The translations under genes and the position numbers were made by a program. Shown here piece by piece: positions 11,668-23,311 of a stretch of DNA of 64,000 nt (within the stretch, counting starts at the first letter, position 1; every line of letters begins with the position of its first letter). The notes beneath the pieces are model-generated. The model was not told the origin of the DNA and did no database searches. It saw nothing but the letters and a program-made list of their open reading frames with translations. The stretch lies in contig JAUCBJ010007290.1 in NCBI GenBank assembly GCA_032718475.1, positions 1 through 64,000 on the forward strand, read 5' to 3'. The DNA is from Nemertoderma westbladi. Its lineage: Eukaryota; Xenacoelomorpha; Nemertodermatida; Nemertodermatidae.

Positions 11668-12625
11668 TTTCCCTTTCTCTCGATTCTTTATTCTCTAATT
11701 ATTTCTTGTGGTGCAATTTTCACGAGGTCCATGTCGTGGTGAATGGAATCATGGAACTTGAAACATCAGGAGGCTCGCTATCAACACAACAGACTATATT
11801 CGTCTTAATAGAAGCTGCAGCAGTTTCTACTTCACACAACGTGATATCGGCTGTGGTTGGTCGGCTGTGAATGTCGTTGGGTAGTGGGAGTCACACGATA
11901 TGTAGCGAAGTCATCAGGAAGTACTCATTCATTATTGAGCAGTATCTCACAGCCTTCCAACCAGTAGTAGTCAGATATCGGCTGGGAATTCTGGTGTTAC
12001 TCTGGGAATTGTTTGGCTCTCTTGCTACCTCACCACCGGCGAGAAGATGAATTGCTTGCTATGCCGCTTGCTATGATTATTTCCAAAGTTTACTGTAGGT
12101 AAGCAATGGCCGCATACAATGCTATAATCAGTTTATTATACACTTCCTTCTTAAATGTCCAAACTATTCCGAATTATCGCTGTAGGTTCTACAATTCGGA
12201 GAATCTTAATATAACCTTAGCGAATATAATGGACAAGACAGGGGCGCTAAATATCTATAGGGCTAAGAAGGGGTTAGGGTCCTTTGGTCGGTCTAAGTAC
12301 TTTACGGGTTTAGGGGTGTTACAGTCAATATAAGTCGGACTCGGTTAAAGGCAAGGGATATAACTTCGGATATTCTGCCTTCATGTGTTGAGTTTTCCAC
12401 TCGTACCAAAAACCAATACGAAAAACTTTTGATTGTATATTTACTTTATGATAGCGACGTAGTACGCAATCGAATTCTAAGTTATTAAACATTAGCACGT
12501 GATTGTATAAAATGTACATGGACAGTTCTGTTACCCCAGTATAAGTGTACTGTAATACAGTACTAAAGCTACACGTAATTTTTAGTACAACGAAAGAGTA
12601 AATAATATAGTAACCGTATTCCGCA
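11668..12625. other. Non-coding spacer
   Basis: No gene is recognised. Short ORFs (11634-11870 and 12106-12333 on plus, 12325-12519 on minus) have no motifs and no supporting splice context. Confidence 0.4.
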
Positions 12626-13713
12626 GTTATAACATTACTCTATGTTATAACATTACTCTATGTTATAACATTACTATATGTTATAACATTACTCTATGTT
12701 ATAACATTACTCTATGTTATAACATTACTCTATGTTATAACATTACTCTATGTTATAACATTACTCTATGTTATAACATTACTCTATGTTATAACATTAC
12801 TCTATGTTATAACATTACTCTATGTTATAACATTACTCTATGTTATAACATTACTCTATGTTATAACATTACTCTATGTTATAACATTACTCTATGTTAT
12901 AACATTACTCTATGTTATAACATTACTCTATGTTATAACATTACTCAATGTTATAACATTACTCTATGTTATAACATTACTCTATGTTATAACATTACTC
13001 TATGTTATAACATTACTATATGTTATAACATTACTCTATGTTATAACATTACTCTATGTTATAACATTACTCTATGTTATAACATTACTCTATGTTATAA
13101 CATTACTCAATGTTATAACATTACTCTATGTTATAACATTACTCTATGTTATAACATTACTCTATGTTATAACATTACTCTATGTTATAACATTACTCTA
13201 TGTTATAACATTACTCAATGTTATAACATTACTCTATGTTATAACATTACTCTATGTTATAACATTACTCTATGTTATAACATTACTCTATGTTATAACA
13301 TTACTCTATGTTATAACATTACTCTATGTTATAACATTACTCTATGTTATAACATTACTCTATGTTATAACATTACTCTATGTTATAACATTACTCTATG
13401 TTATAACATTACTCTATGTTATAACATTACTCTATGTTATAACATTACTCTATGTTATAACATTACTCAATGTTATAACATTACTCTATGTTATAACATT
13501 ACTCTATGTTATAACATTACTCTATGTTATAACATTACTATATGTTATAACATTACTCTATGTTATAACATTACTCTATGTTATTACTCTATGTTATAAC
13601 ATTACTATATGTTATAACATTACTCTATGTTATAACATTACTCTATGTTATAACATTACTCTATGTTATAACATTACTCTATGTTATAACATTACTCTAT
13701 GTTATAACATTAC
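12626..13713. repeat. 18-bp palindrome-bearing satellite, about 60 copies
   Basis: The unit is tatgttataacattactc and contains the perfect palindrome TGTTATAACA. Copies are almost identical. Rare variants are ctatatg and ctcaatg, plus one shortened unit near 13580. Flanks are AT-rich and unrelated. Confidence 0.97.
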
Positions 13714-14139
13714 GTATATGATTGTATAGTTGCACCTGATTGTTTAGCAATATATTGTAAAGAGACACATGATTGTTTTGAAATTAATAAATGTTAGACT
13801 ATATTTCTAGTTTCGTATATGTAGCATCACAGTCGTCATGTTTGCATTAAATCGTCTTGTTTAGACGGCACCATTATAGACGTTACGTATTTACTGTAGC
13901 GTCACAAACAGTACGTTTGAACTGTACCGTTACAGACAATATGTTCCTCTACTGCATTGCTGTTCGGTCTCTCGTAATCGTGGGAATCGGTTTCCATGGC
14001 CATCCCTCGAGACTTTCCCGAACTTCTCAGTGCATTCAGTTCATTTATGGATTCAGTTTCCATGACTTTAATTTCATTCAGAGTTAAATCATACCTGCGA
14101 GATTAAAGATGTTTCAGTATCTAAAGTCATATAATAAGG
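13714..14139. other. Non-coding spacer
   Basis: AT-rich. Short imperfect repeats (tagcatcacagtcg, tagcgtcacaaacagtacg, taccgttacagacaatatg) occur at about 13823, 13898 and 13925. No gene seen. Confidence 0.4.
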
Positions 14140-15374
14140 GCTCGTCCGAACGACTTACTAAGTCGAGCGAACGACTTACTAAGTCGAGCGAACGACTTAC
14201 TAACTTTACTTTGATTGGCTAAATAATACTGGTAATAAAAGTACAACTTTTTAGCGGGATTTTCAATTCAATCTACAGCATTTATTGATGGCATTATTGG
14301 TTGAAAATATTATTATCAAGGGCTGAACGCGCTCTGTTAATATCGACGTACTTTTAACTTAGGCCGACAATACAACCGACATATTGTAGCAAATTATAAT
14401 ATCTTTAACATATTAATTTTATTTTAACTTATTCAGTAAATAGCTGTATTATCTACGGTCAGCGCTGTTAGATAAGCTGATTATAGTGTCAGGTATTGTT
14501 GCTGTGTTGCTAAGCAACATTCCCATCTCACTATTGTATCGAACAGTTGTAGTCGAAATCTCAGGTTTTAAGGGGAGGTGAGATAGGTCCTACTATTTAG
14601 AGTATTGTACAATATCGTGACTCCGCCACAATGTTCGATTTAAATAAAGTACGTACCCGTATTTCACTTTCAGGCTCTCGTTTCATATTTCACTCAGTCG
14701 CTTACGCTCGTTCTTAATAAAATTAATTCGAATAAGTAATGCGTAAGTAACATCCCTAATGAAACCAGTTGGTGCATTGATGGATATTCTCAGAAAATGA
14801 TTTGGTTGAACGTGTATAACACCAACAATCACAGTAAATTTATCGGGGGCTACTTCCTGGAAGCGATAACTGAGAACAAGGGTGCTCCGCGGATTGTTCG
14901 TGGGGATTTTGGAAAATAAAATGTTGGCGTTCGAGACTCTCAGAAGTTCATCCGTAGAGATCACACTGACAATATGCAACAGACCTGTTACATCGATGGC
15001 GCAAGCACAGCTTAGGATAATTTCATTATTTACTTTTAAAGCAGATGAAATCTGTCCGTATGTTAGGCCTAAGTTAAGTACGTCGATATTAACATGGCGC
15101 GTTCAGCCATTGATAATAATATTTTCAACCAATAATGCCATCAACAAATGCTGTAGATTGAATTGAAAATCCCGCTAAAAAGGTTGTAATTTTATTACCA
15201 GTATTATTTAGCCGATAAAAGTAAAGTTAGTAAGTCGTTCGCACGACTTAGTAAGTCGTTCGCTCGACTTAGTATGTCGTTCGCTCGACTTAGTATGTCG
15301 TTCGCACGACTTAGTAAGTCGTTCGCACGACATACTAAGTCGTTCGCACGACTTAGTAAGTCGTTCGCACGAGT
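14140..15374. mobile_element. Inverted-repeat DNA transposon, non-autonomous, about 1.2 kb
   Basis: The left arm (14140-14385) and right arm (about 15050-15374) are imperfect reverse complements. They contain the blocks ttagcgggattttcaattca, ttgatggcattattggttg and ctgaacgcg. The outermost part of each arm is a short tandem repeat of gtcgttcgcacgacttagta-type units (three on the left, about seven on the right). Such subterminal repeats are typical transposase-binding regions. A possible 4-bp duplication (TAAG) flanks the ends, but this is weak. The core has one open frame and no recognisable transposase. Confidence 0.8.
14683..15062 (-). CDS. Unrecognised open frame inside the inverted-repeat element
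   Basis: An uninterrupted minus-strand frame of about 125 codons reaches from the inner edge of the right arm to a stop at 14683. It lacks an early ATG (the first plausible start is a TTG, or an upstream exon is needed). The composition is protein-like, with beta-strand-like alternation (for example DKFTVIVGVIHVQPNHFL and TYALLIRINFI), but I recognise no family. It could be a captured host exon, a transposase relic or chance. Confidence 0.3.
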
Positions 15375-15505
15375 AAGCTAAAAAAAATTTTTCTCATGTT
15401 CCTTTAGGGGCTCCGCATGTTCCTTTCCCCTAATTGATAATTATCAGGGAAGGTGGTTTATTGGGGGCGAACAATACACCAAACCGTCAGTACATCAATT
15501 CATCA

Positions 15506-15508
15506 CCC

Positions 15509-15553
<45 letters not shown>
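15506..15553. repeat. Poly-C tract followed by (CA)n
   Basis: About 19 C followed directly by about 14 CA units. The rest of the 15375-15649 interval is AT-rich with nothing recognisable. The final PITP exon was searched for here and not found. Confidence 0.95.
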
Positions 15554-15555
<2 letters not shown>

Positions 15556-15649
15556 TCATTCCTAGACATTTAATAACGGCCCTAACTGTTCGCGCATCGC
15601 TGAAGTTATAACTTGCGCCTTTGTACGAACTTATAGATATTCCACTTAC

Positions 15650-16344
15650 CATAAATCTATAAAACAGAAGACTCGTCTATGGAAGACTTGTAACAACCTC
15701 CTGACCCCTCGAATAATAAAGTTCTCAACCTTTCCCTGTAGACCCCACCAACTGAACTTAACCCTATATAACTTGTAAACACATATAATGGGATCGGAAT
15801 CCTGCTGCCAGGTGCTACTTAACTGGCCACGCCCAGTTTTAACTGATTTAAATTCACTCGGGTCATTTTCTTTCTCGAAATCTGCACGGTGAACCGGGTC
15901 GTTTACGATATCGACGACATCAACCTCGCGTTTACGGAGATCAGAACCCGGCAGATCGAATATATTCGATTCGAAACGGCCGCCGCGTAACGGTGACAAA
16001 TTAGTTTCTATGGAAACTAGAAAACGCTCGCCCATTAAAGAGTTTGTGTAAACTGTCTTCATGTAAGGAAACGCATTCCAAGATTCTTCTGTCATCTCGC
16101 ATGAGCCTTTAGGAACTATCATGCGAATCAACCAGGGCAGTTTGGAAGCGAAGTGTATTTTTTTCAAGGAGTACTCCCCCTCTCCCAGATGGTTTATGAA
16201 GGGAGTTCCAACCTCGAGTATCTCGATTCCCTCCCCACCTCCCGTCTCGAGCTTGCAGTGTTCCAGCGAAGTAAACCGCTGTCCTCTCTGGAACTCTTCG
16301 GCTGTCACCGGTAACGGAATTCGGTACTCGCGAATAATAGGCAT
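15650..16344 (-). CDS. Phosphatidylinositol transfer protein (class I PITP), exon covering nearly the whole domain
   Basis: The ATG at 16342-16344 opens a 231-codon frame beginning MPIIREYRIPLPV, aligned with the N-terminus of PITP alpha/beta. Family landmarks follow in order: the ETGGGEGIEIL lipid-head-group loop, YSLKKIHFASKLP, SWNAFPYMKTVYTN, FLVSIETNL, FKSVKTGRGQL, then KFSWWGLQGKVENFI and FHRRVFCFIDLW. PITPs move phosphatidylinositol and phosphatidylcholine between membranes and supply PI for signalling. The exon ends at a good donor (TTTATG/gtaagt) in phase 2 inside the final Trp codon. About 40 C-terminal residues of the usual 270 must be on another exon, which I could not find downstream. 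The sequence is clearly diverged, yet the frame is intact. Confidence 0.9.
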
Positions 16345-17282
16345 TCTCTGTGATAAATATTACCACAGGCTCCGGGTGAGTACAAAACAAATACCCACGA
16401 CCCACGACCCTCTGTACAAAATAAAGAGGTAAAGTCGCGTTAGGTCCCATTGTCATTTAAAGGAGCAGGTTAATAAAGGGGCATGTTACAGAGGCGTGTT
16501 GGGGGAACCAAAATAATAAACGACATGGCATGTTAACACATGTGTTTTGTACAGGTCTTGAGTCTTTTGGTCGTTGTTTTCTACTCACCCCACAGGCTCC
16601 TACGTTAAAATAAGCAAATTTAAATAAATATTTTTGTATTTTTTATTAATAATAATAATTATTATTACAAATGCAAAAACAAAAGACAAGACTTATCTAT
16701 ATGCATACACACTGTACAATGCATATCGCTAAATTACAGATATACCCACCCCCCTCCCGCCCCCCAGAACTATACTCCCCATTGGAAAGTGGTTCTCATA
16801 ACGACCGTTTATCGGTGAAAGGCAGATATGGCTGCTAGTCCCTTTAAGAAATTGAATAATTATATAGTATATTTTTATAATAAACTTTCCACAATATTAT
16901 TAATATCAACCACATACGTTGCCTATGTAATAGTAATGGTTAGGTTATTATAAATTAGCTACATGTAGCGAAAGGAAACGTCGTATCATTTAATAACAGT
17001 AGATAGGATTGCCAAGAGAGATTTTTTGGCATTCTTCTCAACTTGTGAGTTCATTAAGATTTTGATTACCGTAACGGAATTCAATTTATTTGTTGGCCGC
17101 TGCCAATAATATATAATAAATGCGTGACTTAATATAATGTAGACGAAGAGATAGATGATACGCCGTGGATCAAATAGCTCGATGTCAACCCATATCCCTC
17201 GGCCATTTACTTCAAGTAAATGGGTTTTATAGTAACAAATTCTCAAGATGTATGAAGATTAATTTAAATATGATGAATAAAT
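16345..17282. other. Upstream region of the PITP gene and AT-rich spacer
   Basis: The PITP promoter should lie within the first few hundred bases, but no clear TATA box or CpG island is seen. Around 16738-16770 is a C-rich tract. An 86-codon minus ORF at 16986-17246 has hydrophobic stretches but no recognisable motif; I do not call it. Confidence 0.4.
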
Positions 17283-18727
17283 TAGGTGCATATAATTAGG
17301 TGCATATAATTAGGTGCATATAATTAGGTTCAGATAATTGGTTTCATATAATTAGGTTCATATAATTTGGTTCATATAATTAGGTGCATATAATTAGGTT
17401 CCTATAATTAGGTGCATATAATTAGGTGCATATAATTAGGTTTATATAATTAGGTTCATATAATTAGGAGCATATAATTAGGTGCATATAATTAAGTGCT
17501 TATAATTAGGTTCAGATAATTGGTTTCATATAATTAGGTTCATATAATTTGGTTCATATAATTAGGTGCATATAATTAGGTGCATATAATTAGGTTCAGA
17601 TAATTAGGTTCATATAATTAGGTGCATATAATTAGGTGCATATAATTAGGTTCAGATAACTGGTTTCATATAATTAGGTTCATATAATTTGGTTTATATA
17701 ATTAGGTGCATATAATTAGGTGCATATAATTAGGTTCAGATAATTGGTTTCATATAATTAGGTTCATATAATTTGGTTCATATAATTAGGTTCATATAAT
17801 TAGGTTCCTATAATTAGGTGCATATAATTAGGTTCATATAATTAGGTTCATATAATTAGGAGCATATAATTAGGTGCATATAATTAGGTTCATATAATTA
17901 GGTGCATATAATTAGGTGCATATAATTAGGTTCATATAATTAGGTGCATATAATTAGGTTCATATAATTAGGTGCATATAATTAGTTGCATATAATTAGG
18001 TTCATATAATTAGGTTCATATAATTAGCTGCATATAATTAGGTGCATATAATTAGGTTCAGATAATTGGTTTCATATAATTAGGTTCATATAATTTGGTT
18101 CATATAATTAGGTGCATATAATTAGGTGCATATAATTAGGTTCAGATAATTGGTTTCATATAATTAGGTTCATATAATTTGGTTCATATAATTAGGTGCA
18201 TATAATTAGGTGCATATAATTAGGTGCACATAATTAGGTTCATATAATTAGGTGCATATAATTAGGTGCATATAATTAGGTGCATATAATTAGGTTCCTA
18301 TAATTAGGTGCATATAATTAGGTGCATATAATTAGGTTACTATAATTAGGTTCATATAATTAGGTGCATATAATTAGGTTCATATAATTAGGTGCATATA
18401 ATTAGTTGCATATAATTAGGTTCATATAATTAGGTGCATATAATTAGGTGCATATAATTAGGTGCATATAATTAGGTGCATATAATTAGGTTCCTATAAT
18501 TAGGTGCATATAATTAGGTGCATATAATTAGGTTACTATAATTAGGTTCATATAATTAGGTGCATATAATTAGGTTCATATAATTAGGTGCATATAATTA
18601 GTTGCATATAATTAGGTTCATATAATTAGGTTCATATAATTAGGTGGATATAATTAGGTGCATATAATTAGGTTCAGATAATTGGTTTCATTTAATTAGG
18701 TTCATATAATTTGGTTCATATAATAAT
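17283..18727. repeat. 14-bp AT-rich satellite, about 100 copies
   Basis: The unit is tataattaggtgca, with variants ggttca, ggttcc, ggagca and an aattggtttca subtype. Variant units recur in the same order (ggttcaga, ttggtttca, ggttca, tttggttca, ggtgca, ggtgca) several times, indicating a higher-order repeat of about six units. Confidence 0.95.
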
Positions 18728-18729
18728 TA

Positions 18730-21150
18730 GTAGACGCGGACCTTTGGTAGTAAGCCATTCAAGGAGACAGTTCATGCGTTAGTAGACGCGGACCTTTGGT
18801 AGTAAGCCATTCAAGGAGACAGTTCATGCGTTAGTAGACGCGGACCTTTGGTAGTAAGCCATTCAAGGAGACAGTTCATGCGTTAGTAGACGCGGACCTT
18901 TGGTAGTAAGCCATTCAAGGAGTCAGTTCATGCGTTAGTAGACGCGGACCTTTGGTAGTAAAGCCATTCAAGGAGACAGTTCATGCGTTAGTAGACGCGG
19001 ACCTTTGGTAGTAAGCCATTCAAGGAGACAGTTCATGCGTTAGTAGACGCAGACCTTTGGTAGTAAGCCATTCAAGGAGACAGTTCATGCGTTAGTAGAC
19101 GCGGACCTTTGGTAGTAAGCCATTCAAGGAGACAGTTCATGCGTTAGTAGACGCGGACCTTTGGTAGTAAGCCATTCAAGGAGACAGTTCATGCGTTAGT
19201 AGACGCGGACCTTTGGTAGTAAGCCATTCAAGGAGACAGTTCATGCGTTAGTAGACGCGGACCTTTGGTAGTAAGCCATTCAAGGAGACAGTTCATGCGT
19301 TAGTAGACGCGGACCTTTGGTAGTAAGCCATTCAAGGAGACAGTTCATGCGTTGGTAGACGCGGACCTTTGGTAGTAAGCCATTCAAGGAGACAGTTCAT
19401 GCGTTAGTAGCGTTAGTAGACGCGGACCTTTGGTAGTAAGCTATTCAAGGAGACAGTTCATGCGTTAGTAGACGCGGACCTTTGGTAGTAAAGCCATTCA
19501 AGGAGACAGTTCATGCGTTAGTAGACGCGGACCTTTGGTAGTAAGCCATTCAAGGAGACAGTTCATGCGTTAGTAGACGCGGACCTTTGGTAGTAAAGCC
19601 ATTCAAGGAGACAGTTCATGCGTTAGTAGACGTGGACCTTTGGTAGTAAGCCATTCAAGGAGACAGTTCATGCGTTAGTAGACGCGGACCTTTGGTAGTA
19701 AAGCCATTCAAGGAGACAGTTCATGCGTTAGTAGACGCGGACCTTTGGTAGTAAGCTATTCAAGGAGACAGTTCATGCGTTAGTCGACGCGGACCTTTGG
19801 TAGTAAGCCATTCAAGGAGACAGTTCATGCGTTAGTAGACGCGGACCTTTGGTAGTAAGCCATTCAAGGAGACAGTTCATGCGTTAGTAGACGCGGACCT
19901 TTGGTAGTAAGCCATTCAAGGAGACAGTTCATGCGTTAGTAGACGCGGACCTTTGGTAGTAAGCCATTCAAGGAGACAGTTCATGCGTTAGTAGACGCGG
20001 ACCTTTGGTAGTAAGCCATTCAAGGAGACAGTTCATGCTTTAGTAGACGCGGACCTTTGGTAGTAAGCCATTCAAGGGGACAGTTCATGCGTTAGTAGAC
20101 GCGGACCTTTGGTAGTAAGCCATTCAAGGAGACAGTTCATGCGTTAGTAGACGCGGACCTTTGGTAGTAAGCCATTCAAGGAGACAGTTCATGCGCTAGT
20201 AGACGCGAACCTTTGGTAGTAAGCCATTCAAGGAGACAGTTCATGCGTTAGTAGACGCGGACCTTTGGTAGTAAGCCATTCAAGGAGACAGTTCATGCGT
20301 TAGTAGACGCGGACCTTTGGTAGTAAGCCATTCAAGGAGACAGTTCATGCGTTAGTAGACGCGGACCTTTGGTAGTAAGCCATTCAAGGAGACAGTTCAT
20401 GCGCTAGTAGACGCGAACCTTTGGTAGTAAGCCATTCAAGGAGACAGTTCATGCGTTAGTAGACGCGGACCTTTGGTAGTAAGCCATTCAAGGAGACAGT
20501 TCATGCGTTAGTAGACGCGGACCTTTGGTAGTAAGCCATTCAAGGAGACAGTTCATGCGTTAGTAAACGCGGACTTTTGGTAGTAAGCCATTCATGGAGA
20601 CAGTTCATGCGTTAGTAGACGCGGACCTTTGGTAGTAAGCCATTCAAGGAGACAGTTCATGCGTTAGTAGACGCGGACCTTTGGTAGTAAGCCATTCAAG
20701 GAGACAGTTCATGCTTTAGTAGACGCGGACCTTTGGTAGTAAGCCATTCAAGGAGACAGTTCATGCGTCAGTAGACGCGGACCTTTGGTAGTAAGCCATT
20801 CAAGGAGACAGTTCATGCGTTAGTAGACGCGGACCTTTGGTAGTAAGCCATTCAAGGAGACAGTTCATGCGCTAGTAGACGCGAACCTTTGGTAGTAAGC
20901 CATTCAAGGAGACAGTTCATGCGTTAGTAGACGCGGACCTTTGGTAGTAAGCCATTCAAGGAGACAGTTCATGCGTTAGTAGACGCGGACCTTTGGTAGT
21001 AAGCCATTCAAGGAGACAGTTCATGCGTTAGTAAACGCGGACTTTTGGTAGTAAGCCATTCATGGAGACAGTTCATGCGTTAGTAGACGCGGACCTTTGG
21101 TAGTGAAGCCATTCAAGGAGACAGTTCATGCGTTAGTAGACGCGGAACTT
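18730..21150. repeat. 52-bp satellite, about 46 copies
   Basis: The unit starts gtagacgcggacctttggta, continues gtaagccattcaaggagaca and ends gttcatgcgtta. It follows the 14-bp array with no spacer. Subtypes are gcgctagtagacgcgaacc, aaacgcggacttttgg with attcatgg, an extra A (gtaaagcc) and agctattc. Their order is duplicated (about 20.2-20.6 kb against 20.8-21.1 kb), so the array grew partly by block duplication. Confidence 0.97.
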
Positions 21151-22039
21151 TGCTCGATTTCGCGCTTGCTTATTATTATTTCTTTAATCCGGTACCTGAA
21201 GATGGTTGGTTCCATATAACATAAATACTAACAAAAAATAGCACAATACTAGTACAAATCACTATTATGGTAATGATTAATCTGTGAATTTACAGTTATG
21301 AATATACGACGAGTAAATTTCAGACTGGACTAAACAAGTATTTCTAAAGAATTCCTAATATTAAATAAAATAAGGCTGCAAGAATTACGGACCCTATTAA
21401 ATAGTTTAGGAAGAGGAAAATCTTCTAATATGTAGTAATGAAATAATGTTTAAATTCACGAGCATTGAAGAAGCACTACAATCATAAATAAAACCAAAGT
21501 TTAGGGGTGGGGCTGGCTTGGATGTCAACATTTTAATATTTTGAAATCCATACTGCTCCAAAAAGCGAATAAGTAGAAATAAATTGTAAGATACATTTTG
21601 GGTGGATTATTTGAATTGTATTATTTTCAAAAAAAAAAAATGTTTTTTAACGCCCCTTAGCGGTCAGAGCCAAAATTTATATTTTTGACTTAAAATGCTA
21701 CTCCTTTCTTATCCTTTCTTTTCAGGAGTTGTATTGTCTGTCACTATACAGTGTGCAAGAAAGCACATAAACATGCAACGATTTTTCCTATGTGGGTTTT
21801 CCTGGTCGCTATTTCATTTCTGAGGTAAGTTTTCACTTTTAATGAATTGTACAGCAAGACTGTAAGACTGTCTTTCTTACTATCCGTCAATCTGTCCGCC
21901 AAATATAAGAAAAGGGCACATAATCTAGCTAAAAGTTATAGCTTAAATAGTTATAGTTAAAAGCTATCGGGGTTTTCCTTTTCGAGTGTCAGTTTTAACA
22001 TTTGATGACTTTTCCAAATTGTATGTTTGGCTGTCAGGC
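21151..22039. other. AT-rich spacer
   Basis: No gene or repeat is recognised. A short 3'-splice-like stretch (tatcctttcttttcag at about 21710-21725) is followed by a short open stretch without known motif and a gtaagt at 21823. It is too short to call an exon. Confidence 0.35.
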
Positions 22040-22250
22040 TCTCTATACAGACTGACAGGGTGTATGGACAATTCCGACCCGGACAATTCCGACCCGGACA
22101 ATTCCGACCCGGACAATTCCGACCCGGACAATTCCGACCCGGACAATTCCGACCCGGACAAATCCGACCCATTCAGAGATCAAATTAAATTTTCATGGGT
22201 CGGAATTGTCCGAATCCAACATAGGACAATTAATTCCGACCCAAATAATT
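22040..22250 (+). repeat. 15-bp minisatellite element, left inverted copy
   Basis: About seven units of ggacaattccgaccc lie at 22068-22165. They are followed by a conserved flank (gacccattcagagatcaaat, then attttcatgggtcggaattg). The whole block reappears inverted at 22625-22800. The ORFs reading DNSDP or GRNCP repeats are artefacts. Confidence 0.9.
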
Positions 22251-22624
22251 TATAAACAATAATAATAATAAATAATAATTTTATGTAACATTACATTGTT
22301 TTATTATTCAACATAAGATTGCTGTGTCCGTGGATATTCTTCGTCCAAGACACGTTTACTATGTAATTTTATTGTTGTATAGAACTTTTCGAATTGAGTG
22401 TATTATATATATTGTATGTATATAGTATTGTATGTATATATTGTATGTTTTGTATATATTAATGATAGAGGGTCTTCCCCAGCAATAAAAACGATTGGTA
22501 TTATTATTATTCGCGATGCCTTTCGGTTCTAAAAGATATTAGCTATTAATTAAGAAGAATATTAGTGTTCCAGAACACAGACTTTTGTTATTGATTACCG
22601 GTAATTTCTATTGATTATTTTTAT

Positions 22625-22800
22625 TTATTTGGATCCGGACAATTCCGACCCGGACAATTCCGACCCATGAAAATTTCATTCGATCTCTGAGTGGGTCTGA
22701 ATTGTCCGTGTCGGAATTTTCCGGGTCGCAATTGTCGGGGTCGGATTTGTCCGAGTCGGAATTGTCCTGACAGGCATACAGAAAGAAACACAACGAGGCC
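22625..22800 (-). repeat. 15-bp minisatellite element, right inverted copy (diverged)
   Basis: This is the reverse complement of the 22040-22250 block. It has diverged units (ccgggtcgcaattgtcgggg and similar), the same flank (catgaaaatttcattcgatc) and the same outer cctgtca edge. Together the two form a fold-back pair separated by about 375 bp of AT-rich sequence, possibly two insertions of one short mobile repeat. Confidence 0.85.
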
Positions 22801-22809
22801 AAATTTGAA

Positions 22810-23311
22810 TACTGTTATCAGGAATGAAGTCAAGAAGGACGAAGAAAACCCATATAGAAAATTGTTAGACAGATAGCCATATATACAGACGGACAGACCG
22901 ACAGTCAAACGGACAGACAGCCATATCTCGAGAAGTAAGACAGATCTTACTAAACGGTTTTCAAATTTGAAATCTTGATTAAAATCTACCTTAGATGAAA
23001 TTGAAAAAAAATTGAAAAAAATGTGAAAGCCAGTACCCAGTATCGTATACCCGGGTAGTTCTGAAAGTGGACAAATTACCGAAAGCTAACGAAAGCAACC
23101 GAAGGTTATGCAAAAGTTATAGAAAGGGTTGAAGTAGGTACAATGCAGTTCTACGTGACGAACAAAACTCGGTATATTATAACAGTGTTTATAATGGGCG
23201 GGCAGGGTCTACACTATTTTGGCACAATTTACATAAACAAATATAATTATCAGTTGGTCGCCAGGATTTTTAGCCTGTGCAAAATTTGTGATGATAACCG
23301 TTAGCAATCAG
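22810..23311. other. AT-rich spacer
   Basis: Short imperfect cagacggacagac-like repeats lie near 22885-22920. No gene seen. Confidence 0.35.

Noticed and set aside
16986-17246. Small membrane protein gene on the minus strand
   Set aside because: 86 codons in AT-rich DNA with hydrophobic residues only from A/T codons; no homology recognised.
18730-21150. CRISPR-like array
   Set aside because: These are direct tandem repeats with no unique spacers, in a eukaryotic context. The same applies to the other arrays.
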